Positions 6,260 to 11,427 of a DNA stretch of 17,411 bases are shown piece after piece. The translations under genes were made by a program, and so were the position numbers. A model generated the notes under the pieces. That model worked only from the letters and a program-made list of their open reading frames with translations, ran no database searches and was not told the DNA's origin. This DNA comes from JAPUDS01 sp050258575. GTDB taxonomy: Bacteria; Patescibacteriota; Saccharimonadia; Saccharimonadales; Saccharimonadaceae. The DNA lies in the NCBI GenBank assembly GCA_050258575.1, contig JBLMYZ010000043.1, positions 1 to 17,411 of the forward strand, in the 5' to 3' direction. The stretch's first letter is position 1, and each line of letters starts with the position of its first letter.

Positions 6260-6926
6260 CAGTAGCAGTACTCGAAATCGCTTTGCTGCTATGTTGGGCT
6301 CGCCACTTGGCGATCTCGCCGTGGTTGCCACTAAGAAGCACGTCCGGCACTTTCATACCCCGCCACTCCTCTGGTCGCGTGTACTGCGGGTACTCGAGCG
6401 TCTCGCCGTCGGCAAAACTTTCTACCTCGGCGCTGGTTTCTCCGCCAAGCACACCTGGCATGAGTCGAACTATGCTGTCGACGATCGTCATAGCGGGCAG
6501 CTCACCACCGGTCAAAACATAGTCACCAACACTTATTTCTTCGTCAACCAACTTCAGTATCCGTTCGTCATACCCCTCATATCGCCCGCAGATGAAAATA
6601 TAGCCGTTTTCTGACACGCTATGTGTTCTGGCAAGCGCCTGCTCCCACCGCCGTCCGCGTGGCGTCATGAGTAGGACTTTCGCCGTTGGGTCGTTGTCTT
6701 TCGCCTTCATGACAGCGTTCCAAAGCGGTTCTATCATGAGTAACATTCCATCGCCGCCGCCATACGGCGTATCGTCGACGGTCCTGCGCTTGCCGAGGCC
6801 AAACTCACGCAAATCAATCGTCTCAAGGCTGACGACGCCGTCTTTTTGTGCCTTCCACATCATGGAACTACCAAAAACACCCGTAAACATCTCGGGGAAC
6901 AGCGTGATAACTTGAAACTTTTTCAT
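6237..6926 (-). CDS. trmD: tRNA (guanine37-N1)-methyltransferase TrmD
   Basis: A 229-residue SPOUT methyltransferase that methylates G37 of tRNAs with SAM and prevents +1 frameshifting. Recognisable blocks are the N-terminal FQVITLFPEMF, DDTPYGGGDGM (51-61), the knot segments GRYEGYDER (114-122) and SVGDYVLTGGE (132-142), and LEYPQYTRP (177-185). It is slightly shorter than the E. coli protein (about 255) through its C-terminus, which is the part overlapped by the prenyltransferase gene. The start ATG has a -10-like TACACT seven bases upstream and no Shine-Dalgarno, suggesting a leaderless message. In many bacteria trmD lies in the rpsP-rimM-trmD-rplS block; here rpsP and khpA are close, while rimM and rplS are not in the window. 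Confidence 0.96.
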   Translation of the reverse strand: MKKFQVITLFPEMFTGVFGSSMMWKAQKDGVVSLETIDLREFGLGKRRTVDDTPYGGGDGMLLMIEPLWNAVMKAKDNDPTAKVLLMTPRGRRWEQALARTHSVSENGYIFICGRYEGYDERILKLVDEEISVGDYVLTGGELPAMTIVDSIVRLMPGVLGGETSAEVESFADGETLEYPQYTRPEEWRGMKVPDVLLSGNHGEIAKWRAQHSSKAISSTATVRDSELR

Positions 6927-6933
6927 CTGTAAC

Positions 6934-6939
6934 AGTGTA
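6934..6939 (-). promoter_or_regulatory. -10 box of trmD (leaderless geometry)
   Basis: TACACT read on the minus strand ends seven bases before the trmD ATG, the same spacing as at leuS. The -35 region is poor. This placement predicts that the mRNA starts at or next to the A of the ATG. Confidence 0.45.
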
Positions 6940-6946
6940 GCATCTA

Positions 6947-6975
6947 TTGACTTTTTTGTATATATTTGCTATAAT
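6947..6975 (+). promoter_or_regulatory. Consensus promoter of the small gene at 7014
   Basis: TTGACT (6947-6952), a 17-nt spacer and TATAAT (6970-6975). Transcription would start near 6982, giving a leader of about 32 nt with AGGAAGG (7001-7007) ahead of the ATG. It is divergent from and adjacent to the trmD promoter. Confidence 0.8.
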
Positions 6976-7013
6976 GTAATTCGAGGTTACCGCATCTAGT
7001 AGGAAGGACCCTC

Positions 7014-7223
7014 ATGGTACTGTTAATCCTCAGGGGACGCGAGAGTAAGCCTGTCACTGTTGACGCGGACATGGAGACCGTGCTCAGCCACTTGCAGCGC
7101 CCAGGTTTCGTCGCCTTCAGTACCGTCGTGTTCCACGACGGCAGAACAACGGTGTCCCACACGGAGCGTCGACACTACAACACGCACCACATCGTGGAAG
7201 TACGTCCCAGCCCAAAGCTCTAG
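7014..7223 (+). CDS. Small conserved-looking protein of unknown function (69 aa)
   Basis: I do not recognise this 69-residue protein. It is supported by a near-perfect promoter, a ribosome-binding site AGGAAGG six bases before the ATG, strong G/C preference at third codon positions, and hairpins after the stop. The predicted protein is soluble, without cysteines or membrane segments. It looks beta-rich: a first strand MVLLILRGR, a helix around DADMETVLSHLQ, then alternating strands (FVAFSTVVF, TTVSHTERRHY, HIVEVRP). Histidine and arginine are frequent in the second half (HTERRHYNTHH). An opposing frame of 116 residues covers the same bases but starts inside the terminator and lacks a ribosome-binding site. 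The gene stands alone between minus-strand housekeeping genes. Confidence 0.65.
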   Translation: MVLLILRGRESKPVTVDADMETVLSHLQRPGFVAFSTVVFHDGRTTVSHTERRHYNTHHIVEVRPSPKL

Positions 7224-7308
7224 CCCATCAACGCAAATAACTCGCCGAACAGGCTCGATCTGATTGAGGACCCTCGTTCTCTCGGATCGAAAGATCCTCT
7301 TCAGCTCG

Positions 7309-7325
7309 AGCCCGTTCGGTGGGCT
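7309..7325 (+). terminator. Short hairpin after the 69-aa gene
   Basis: AGCCC (7309-7313) pairs with GGGCT (7321-7325) around GTTCGGT, followed by ATTTT. It is a weak intrinsic terminator candidate, backed by the stronger hairpin just beyond. Confidence 0.4.
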
Positions 7326-7337
7326 ATTTTCGTAACC

Positions 7338-7368
7338 AAAAAACCGGCCTATTTTGGACCGGCTTTTT
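7338..7368. terminator. Bidirectional terminator
   Basis: AAAAAACCGG (7338-7347) and CCGGCTTTTT (7359-7368) form a stem with one mismatch and an 11-nt loop. There is a T-run on each strand. It can end both the plus-strand 69-aa gene and the minus-strand RNA predicted from the promoter at 7439-7467. Confidence 0.7.
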
Positions 7369-7432
7369 AGCACATATAAGTCTCTAACGATATGTTAGAT
7401 AGGTATCTCGCAGTTCATGTGTTGTGAACTTA
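7338..7432 (-). ncRNA. Candidate small RNA of about 95 nt
   Basis: A consensus minus-strand promoter (start near 7432) is followed about 65 bases later by the terminator at 7338-7368, with no credible gene between. Small hairpins lie inside, for example CTAAC-GATAT-GTTAG (7383-7397). One short frame, MVTKFTTHELRDTYLTYR, would begin at 7440, but its ATG overlaps the -10 box and so would not be in the transcript. That peptide faintly resembles the start of alanyl-tRNA synthetases (ELRxxFLxFF), so the site could be the relic of a lost gene rather than an RNA. Confidence 0.4.
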
Positions 7433-7438
7433 GTTACC

Positions 7439-7467
7439 ATTGTAGCGCAAGCATGTTGCGTGGTCAA
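7439..7467 (-). promoter_or_regulatory. Consensus promoter, minus strand, with no gene behind it
   Basis: TTGACC (7467-7462), exactly 17 nt, then TACAAT (7444-7439). It points towards the terminator at 7338-7368 and lies just past the khpA stop codon (7491). Confidence 0.65.
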
Positions 7468-7490
7468 CGCTTGTTTTTCTCAAGAAATAT

Positions 7491-7904
7491 TTAGATATCG
7501 AGATCGTCCAGTTCGGCAAGCTCTTGGCGGGTTTTTTTGGCAAGGTCAGAGTCTCTTTCCTCGGCCTTAGCCCCTGTTTCAGCCTCTTCCTCTTCTAATA
7601 TATCGTCGGCTGCAGGCGTAGCCGCGCGCGGCGTTCCCCGCTCACCTTCTGGGCGGTCAACATCGACGATCTTTAGGTTGTAACGAGCGTCGTTTTTCGT
7701 ACCAAGCGCTCGCAGTAGCGCCCGTAGGCTCTGAGCAGTCGAACCTCGTTTGCCGATCACGCGACCGATGTCTTCGGGGTCTACTGTCAACTCAAGCAAA
7801 ACGCCTTTTTCGTCGATCGTTCGCTCAACTTTCACGGCATCTGGGTTTCCGACGAGTGACTTTACGATATATTCTATGAACTGCTGGTCTATGGTCGCTG
7901 ACAT
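7491..7904 (-). CDS. khpA: KH-domain RNA-binding protein KhpA with acidic tail
   Basis: A 137-residue protein. The first ~85 residues are a single KH domain like KhpA (YlqC), a global RNA chaperone that in other bacteria pairs with KhpB/Jag. The hydrophobic core and the GxxG loop are clear in DIGRVIGKRGSTAQSLR (GKRG at 51-54). KhpA is normally 75-85 residues; here about 50 extra residues follow, rich in Glu, Asp and Ala (ILEEEEAETGAKAEE) and probably disordered. The start ATG at 7904 has GAGGAG seven bases upstream. The position next to rpsP is the usual one for this gene, although a terminator and a separate promoter lie between the two here. Confidence 0.93.
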   Translation of the reverse strand: MSATIDQQFIEYIVKSLVGNPDAVKVERTIDEKGVLLELTVDPEDIGRVIGKRGSTAQSLRALLRALGTKNDARYNLKIVDVDRPEGERGTPRAATPAADDILEEEEAETGAKAEERDSDLAKKTRQELAELDDLDI

Positions 7905-7939
7905 GCGGCGTCTCCTCTTTGCGTTACGTTTACCTTTCT

Positions 7940-7945
7940 ATTATA
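7940..7945 (-). promoter_or_regulatory. Extended -10 promoter of khpA
   Basis: TGGTATAAT on the minus strand is a TGnTATAAT extended -10; no good -35 hexamer is seen. The leader is about 30 nt and holds the GAGGAG ribosome-binding site. It lies just behind the rpsP terminator, so khpA has its own transcript start. Confidence 0.6.
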
Positions 7946-7960
7946 CCAAAAGCATTTACC

Positions 7961-7989
7961 AAAAACCGCCCGAGTTTCGAGCGGTTTTT
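7961..7989 (-). terminator. Terminator after rpsP
   Basis: AAAAACCGC (7961-7969) and GCGGTTTTT (7981-7989) are perfect complements with an 11-nt loop and a T-run on both strands. It begins 13 bases after the rpsP stop. Confidence 0.85.
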
Positions 7990-8002
7990 GTCAGATGTAT
8001 TT

Positions 8003-8383
8003 TTATGCTTCAGCTGGTTCTGTCTCGGCAGATGTGTCCTCGGCTGGCGCTTCCTGAGGCGCTTCCTCTTTTGGCTGATTTTTGCGCAGCTTTTCTGGGT
8101 TGCGGGTTTTGGCTTCTTTTTTGTCAGCCAACTTCACCCACTCTGGTAGTTTCACCTTGTTCTCTTTGAGCAGTTTCGCCACGCGTGGCGTCGGTTGCGC
8201 ACCATTTTTCAGATAAAACTCAACTTTTTCAGCGTCGATACGCGACTCTTTGGTGTGCGGGTTGTAGCTACCAACATAGGCAACCACACGGCCACTCGAC
8301 GGGTGGCGCTGTGCTTCCTGAACAGCGAGCCGGTATGTAGGGTAGCCTTTGCGGCCCAAACGTTGCAAACGAATTGCGAGCAT
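8003..8383 (-). CDS. rpsP: Small ribosomal subunit protein bS16
   Basis: A 126-residue protein whose first ~85 residues are bS16, an assembly protein of the 30S body. The start MLAIRLQRLGRKGYPTYRLAV, the segment VGSYNPHT and the downstream LKNGAQPTPRVAKLL are all diagnostic. About 40 residues follow the normal end and are rich in Ala, Pro and Glu (EEAPQEAPAEDTSAETEPAEA), a low-complexity tail often added to ribosomal proteins in this kind of genome. It has its own consensus promoter, an AAGGAA ribosome-binding site near the ATG, and a terminator right after the stop, so it is a single-gene unit. Confidence 0.96.
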   Translation of the reverse strand: MLAIRLQRLGRKGYPTYRLAVQEAQRHPSSGRVVAYVGSYNPHTKESRIDAEKVEFYLKNGAQPTPRVAKLLKENKVKLPEWVKLADKKEAKTRNPEKLRKNQPKEEAPQEAPAEDTSAETEPAEA

Positions 8384-8431
8384 GTAGATTCCTTTACTCT
8401 CTTTACAATTTATTTATGACGGTTGAAACCC

Positions 8432-8460
8432 ATTCTACACTTTTTCACCCCTGAAGTCAA
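8432..8460 (-). promoter_or_regulatory. Promoter of rpsP
   Basis: On the minus strand TTGACT (8460-8455), a 17-nt spacer and TAGAAT (8437-8432). The leader is about 40 nt. Confidence 0.8.
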
Positions 8461-8484
8461 ACATCTCCGTGTTTTTATATGAAC

Positions 8485-8525
8485 AGAGCCTCCTCTCGCA
8501 TATAATAATGCTAAGAGAAGGCTCT
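8485..8525 (-). terminator. Long hairpin after the lipoprotein gene
   Basis: AGAGCCTCCTCT (8485-8496) pairs with AGAGAAGGCTCT (8514-8525) with one wobble pair. The stem extends through GCAT/ATGC to an ATAATA loop. It starts seven bases beyond the lipoprotein stop. The T-run on either side is weak, so termination is likely but not certain. Confidence 0.55.
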
Positions 8526-8531
8526 TTGTGT

Positions 8532-8900
8532 TCATTCATCACGAGAGCACACAGCCCTCGTCGCTTCCATCAGTTCCCCCTCTCCGATGTTCCTGTCTGT
8601 CAGACGAGAAGCAGCCCATCTCTGGGCACTCTTCGAGTCTGTCGCACAGAAGTATGCAAAGTACTCCTGCGCACCCCCAGGCGTTCCGGTGAGCCCCATC
8701 CAGGCGTCGAAATACGTCTGCTGGAGTCTTTCCTCTTCAGGATCCCTCGGCAAGGGCGGCGCCGACGGCCGTGTCGCCTGCGGCGTTGACGACCACGTTG
8801 AGGTTGGCCGGGGCAGAGGCTGCTCCGCCACACCGCACCCAGTCAGTCCGACCAGCGCAGCGAGGCAGGTGGTGATGATGAACAATGCGCGTGGCTTCAT
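8532..8900 (-). CDS. Small lipoprotein of unknown function
   Basis: This 122-residue protein has a classic lipoprotein signal: MKPRALF, a hydrophobic run, then the lipobox LTGC with the lipidated Cys at 22. A Pro/Ser/Thr-rich linker (about 28-50) leads to a small helical domain with two cysteines (85 and 118) that could form a disulfide. I do not recognise the domain. The start is the ATG at 8900, preceded by GGAAGGAG; an upstream in-frame ATG at 8954 would put a charged extension before the signal. It has its own promoter (8958-8986) and a hairpin after the stop. It is expected on the outer face of the cytoplasmic membrane. Confidence 0.8.
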   Translation of the reverse strand: MKPRALFIITTCLAALVGLTGCGVAEQPLPRPTSTWSSTPQATRPSAPPLPRDPEEERLQQTYFDAWMGLTGTPGGAQEYFAYFCATDSKSAQRWAASRLTDRNIGEGELMEATRAVCSRDE

Positions 8901-8957
8901 GGCCCGCTCCTTCCTTTTCTTTAGAAGCGGCTCCGGCTCCCAGTGAGCCAACATTTT

Positions 8958-8986
8958 TTTATAGCAAATTATTGATATTATGTCAA
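8958..8986 (-). promoter_or_regulatory. Promoter of the lipoprotein gene
   Basis: On the minus strand TTGACA (8986-8981), 17 nt, TATAAA (8963-8958). It predicts a leader of about 50 nt. Confidence 0.8.
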
Positions 8987-9005
8987 TACTATACTGTTCA
9001 ATATA

Positions 9006-9728
9006 TCACTTCTCATTCTTTGCTCTGTATGCTTTAAGTGCTTCACGGGCGGCTTGTTGCTGAGCAACTTGCTTCGACGGACCTTCGCCGACGCCCATGA
9101 GTTTTTCACCGACATACACCCCGAGGCGAAAAACTTTTTCATGGTCAGGGCCTATTTCCTCCAACACCCGGTACACTGGTGTTTGGCTGTCAACGCTCTG
9201 AGACACCTCCTGCAGGTGTGATTTTGGGTCGCGCCATGAGCCTTCTTCGAGTATGGCGTCGAGTTTCGACAAAATATGTTTGTTGACGAACTCATCGGCG
9301 ACATCATAGCCTTTGTCGAGATAAATCGCCCCGAGCAGCGCCTCGAACGCGTTGGCAAGTATCTGCGCCCGCGCCCGGTCTGAGCCGTGGCGCTCACCGC
9401 GCGACATACGGATGAGCGGTTCATACCCCAGCGCAACCCCGGCCGCCGAGATACTTTCGGTACGAACTAGCGCGCTGCGCCAGCTTGTCAAGATACCTTC
9501 TGGTTCGGAAAAGTTCGCGTACAAAAACCTCGTCACCGCCAACTCCAGCACAGCGTCACCCAAAAACTCGAGGCGCTCGTTGTGTTCTTTGGTACTCTTG
9601 CGGTGCTCGTTGACGTAGCTGCGGTGCGTAAAAGCGGTCAGCAACAACTCGATATTGTCAAAACTAAACCCAAGTTTTTCGCGGGCAAATTCTTCGTATG
9701 GGCCAGTGTGAACTCCTTGCGATACCAT
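9006..9728 (-). CDS. rnc: Ribonuclease III
   Basis: A 240-residue dsRNA endonuclease for rRNA and mRNA processing. The catalytic domain has the signature ERLEFLGDAVLELAV (51-65). The second acidic patch reads ANAFEALLGAIYLD (125-138), where most relatives have ADxxEA, so one metal-ligand Asp is Asn126 here while Glu129 is kept. Residues ~165-236 are a double-stranded RNA-binding domain (YRVLEEIGPDHEKVF .. GPSKQVAQQQAAREAL). Length is normal. The ATG follows the stop of the Nudix gene after one base, with AAGGGGG as ribosome-binding site inside that gene. It is the last of the rpmF-nusB-nudix-rnc series. Confidence 0.96.
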   Translation of the reverse strand: MVSQGVHTGPYEEFAREKLGFSFDNIELLLTAFTHRSYVNEHRKSTKEHNERLEFLGDAVLELAVTRFLYANFSEPEGILTSWRSALVRTESISAAGVALGYEPLIRMSRGERHGSDRARAQILANAFEALLGAIYLDKGYDVADEFVNKHILSKLDAILEEGSWRDPKSHLQEVSQSVDSQTPVYRVLEEIGPDHEKVFRLGVYVGEKLMGVGEGPSKQVAQQQAAREALKAYRAKNEK

Positions 9729-9729
9729 G

Positions 9730-10227
9730 TTAGAGCCCCCTTTCGCGAATCCGCCGCATAGCGAGCAGCATGAGTTTCCCGATATCTTCGTACTCTATAG
9801 CGTCGAGCGCGTCATGAAACTCAAACCATTTAATACCGTTCATCCACTCTTCTTTTTTGATCTCGTTGCCCGTGGTTGTGACGCGCATGAGGTATATCTG
9901 GGTTGTCATGAGCACCAGCGTGTTGAGGCGGCGGTACCGAAAATTGATCTTTCCCAGCCAACAAATCGGCTCGACGTCGTGTAGCCCAGCCTCTTCGCCA
10001 ATCTCGCGAATCGCCGTTTCCTGAGCGGTTTCACCCTCTTCGATATGTCCTTTGGGGATCGTCCAACGGTCTTTGGCGTCCTGTATCAGCAAAATCTCGA
10101 CTTTGTTCGTTTTTTTGTTGCGCCGAAAAATCACACCACCAGCGGTCGGTTCGCGGACAACTTCGTTGATAGATGGCTTTTTCTTCGGGAAAAATTTCTT
10201 AAAATTAGACAGATTTGGCGTCTGCAT
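9730..10227 (-). CDS. Nudix hydrolase
   Basis: A 165-residue stand-alone Nudix enzyme. The box is complete: GHIEEGETAQETAIREIGEEAGL (60-82), satisfying Gx5Ex7REUxEExGU. It is preceded by a strand ending in RWTIPKG, the wording of diadenosine-tetraphosphate-type hydrolases. A basic leader of ~25 residues (FKKFFPKKKP) precedes the domain. The start is the ATG at 10227, which overlaps nusB by 23 bases and has GGAGG upstream; a longer frame beginning at 10326 would lie entirely over nusB. Its stop is one base before rnc. Substrate is not known; Ap4A or an oxidised or capped nucleotide are possibilities. Confidence 0.9.
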   Translation of the reverse strand: MQTPNLSNFKKFFPKKKPSINEVVREPTAGGVIFRRNKKTNKVEILLIQDAKDRWTIPKGHIEEGETAQETAIREIGEEAGLHDVEPICWLGKINFRYRRLNTLVLMTTQIYLMRVTTTGNEIKKEEWMNGIKWFEFHDALDAIEYEDIGKLMLLAMRRIRERGL

Positions 10228-10669
10228 GAGAGGATTCCTCCTCGATAAGCGTGCGGTAGGCCGTCCCAAGGACGCCGTTGACAAACTTACTCGAGTTATC
10301 GGAACCGAAGGCTTTCGCGAGTTCAACCGCCTCGTTTATAGCAACTCTCGGCGGGACAATGTCGGACATATGCAGTAGTTCGTACAGAGCCATGCGCAAA
10401 ATCATACGGTCAACCCGTGCGATCTGCGAAATAGGCCATTCTGGCGCGATAGGTTGGATGGTCTCATCGAGGCGTTTCATATCCTCCATGACGCCATCTA
10501 CCAGCCTCTTGACGAAGCTTTGGTCGCCTACCACCTCCTCATAACGCGAGAGGTTGCGTCCCAAGATTTCGTCTAGCGAAGCGTCCTTGTCATCACACTC
10601 CAGCCGAAACTCGTACTCGTATAGTGACTGGAGAGCGACAATCCGCCCAAGATGTCTATTTGATGCCAT
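10205..10669 (-). CDS. nusB: Transcription antitermination factor NusB
   Basis: A 154-residue all-helical protein that with NusE/S10 binds boxA RNA and supports rRNA antitermination. Typical features are the N-terminal RIVALQSLYEYEF and the C-terminal half with RVDRMILRMALYELL, VPPRVAINEAVELAKAFGSDNSSKFVNGVLG. Length is normal. It follows rpmF by 43 bases in the same direction and overlaps the next gene, so it is probably cotranscribed from the rpmF promoter. Confidence 0.95.
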   Translation of the reverse strand: MASNRHLGRIVALQSLYEYEFRLECDDKDASLDEILGRNLSRYEEVVGDQSFVKRLVDGVMEDMKRLDETIQPIAPEWPISQIARVDRMILRMALYELLHMSDIVPPRVAINEAVELAKAFGSDNSSKFVNGVLGTAYRTLIEEESSHADAKSV

Positions 10670-10712
10670 ATTCGGTTCTTTGTTAATACGTTAATAAAGT
10701 GCGACAAGCGAA

Positions 10713-10859
10713 CTACGCGGCTTTTTTGCCGGTTTCGCGTTTTGTGGTGGTGACTTTGACCGGCGATTTGCCGTTGACGACGCGCGCCAGTTTGAGTGTC
10801 AAGTGGCTGCGGCGCAAACCGGTTTTTCGCGGGCTCGTCTGCTTTTTTGGCTTACCCAT
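10713..10859 (-). CDS. rpmF: Large ribosomal subunit protein bL32, short cysteine-free form
   Basis: A 48-residue basic protein with the bL32 pattern PKKQTSPRKTGLRRSHLTLK near the N-terminus, where usual bL32 has VPKxxTSxxRxxxRRSH. The C-terminal half lacks the two Cys pairs that bind zinc in many relatives. The start is the ATG at 10859 with AAGGAG eight bases upstream; a longer upstream frame is not supported because it would run through the promoter. It heads the operon with nusB. Confidence 0.85.
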   Translation of the reverse strand: MGKPKKQTSPRKTGLRRSHLTLKLARVVNGKSPVKVTTTKRETGKKAA

Positions 10860-10904
10860 TGCTAAAACTCCTTTTTGAGCTTTCTTTGATATAACTTGCG
10901 TAAC

Positions 10905-10933
10905 ATTGTACCACCCGCCTCTTGACATTTCAA
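10905..10933 (-). promoter_or_regulatory. Promoter of the rpmF-nusB-nudix-rnc operon
   Basis: TTGAAA (10933-10928), 17 nt, TACAAT (10910-10905) on the minus strand. Its -35 box faces that of the divergent plus-strand promoter 18 bases away, so the two could influence each other. Confidence 0.75.
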
Positions 10934-10951
10934 GATTATTGGAAAATAGTA

Positions 10952-10980
10952 TTGACTTTTTAACATGGTTATGGTAATAT
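10952..10980 (+). promoter_or_regulatory. Promoter of the 146-aa gene (leaderless geometry)
   Basis: TTGACT (10952-10957), 17 nt, TAATAT (10975-10980). The expected start is 10987, the A of the ATG. Confidence 0.75.
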
Positions 10981-10986
10981 TGAGGT

Positions 10987-11427
10987 ATGAGTATAGATAC
11001 AATGTCCTCACAAGGTTTACGCCCAGAATTGAACCAGCCAAACTGCATAGCCCGACGTGTTGTCGCCGGGGTCGGTGCGGTCGCCTTCGCCGCCCTCGCG
11101 ATCGCAGGTGGTACTCACCGCGAAACAGTAGCCGTTGAGCGAGTTCATGTTCCTGGAGATGTTGACGTTGATGCGGCTCGTTTCCCTGGCGATATCACTA
11201 TCGACGCTGTTTGCGACGCAACAAAACAGCTTGTCGACAAGGCAGATTTGCCTGCTGGAGTAACCGATTACGACAAGACTATACTGAAGGATTCATGCAC
11301 TCATACCGCTCGAGATCTTATTGAGCTAAACGGAGATGTTACCGGTGAGGATGTTGTGGTCAAATTACAGAAAGACATATTTTCGAACTACTACGTCACA
11401 GCTGATACCCTCGAAGAAAACTCCTAG
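10987..11427 (+). CDS. Membrane-anchored or secreted protein of unknown function (146 aa)
   Basis: The N-terminal 20 residues are polar, then RRVVAGVGAVAFAALAIAGG (about 24-43) forms one hydrophobic segment that could be a signal peptide or an anchor. The remaining ~100 residues are acidic and would be outside the cell, with two cysteines (about 76 and 103) that may pair. No domain is recognised. A strong promoter ends six bases before the ATG, so the message is probably leaderless. Its TAG stop shares bases with the leuS stop on the other strand (CTAG, 11424-11427). The gene is opposed to all of its neighbours. Confidence 0.75.
   Translation: MSIDTMSSQGLRPELNQPNCIARRVVAGVGAVAFAALAIAGGTHRETVAVERVHVPGDVDVDAARFPGDITIDAVCDATKQLVDKADLPAGVTDYDKTILKDSCTHTARDLIELNGDVTGEDVVVKLQKDIFSNYYVTADTLEENS

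Noticed and set aside
7023..7373. A 116-residue minus-strand frame opposite the 69-aa gene
   Set aside because: It starts inside a terminator, lacks a ribosome-binding site, and the plus strand over the same bases has promoter, ribosome-binding site and terminator.
7438..7440. The ATG of the AlaRS-like short frame as a real start
   Set aside because: It overlaps the -10 box, so an RNA from that promoter would not contain it, and the frame stops after 18 codons.
8469..8789. A plus-strand frame over the lipoprotein gene
   Set aside because: It runs antisense to a clear lipoprotein with promoter and lipobox, and starts within the long hairpin.
10228..10326. A longer N-terminus for the Nudix hydrolase
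   Set aside because: The extra 33 residues lie entirely over nusB, look random (Ser/Arg-rich), and a GGAGG site precedes the ATG at 10227.
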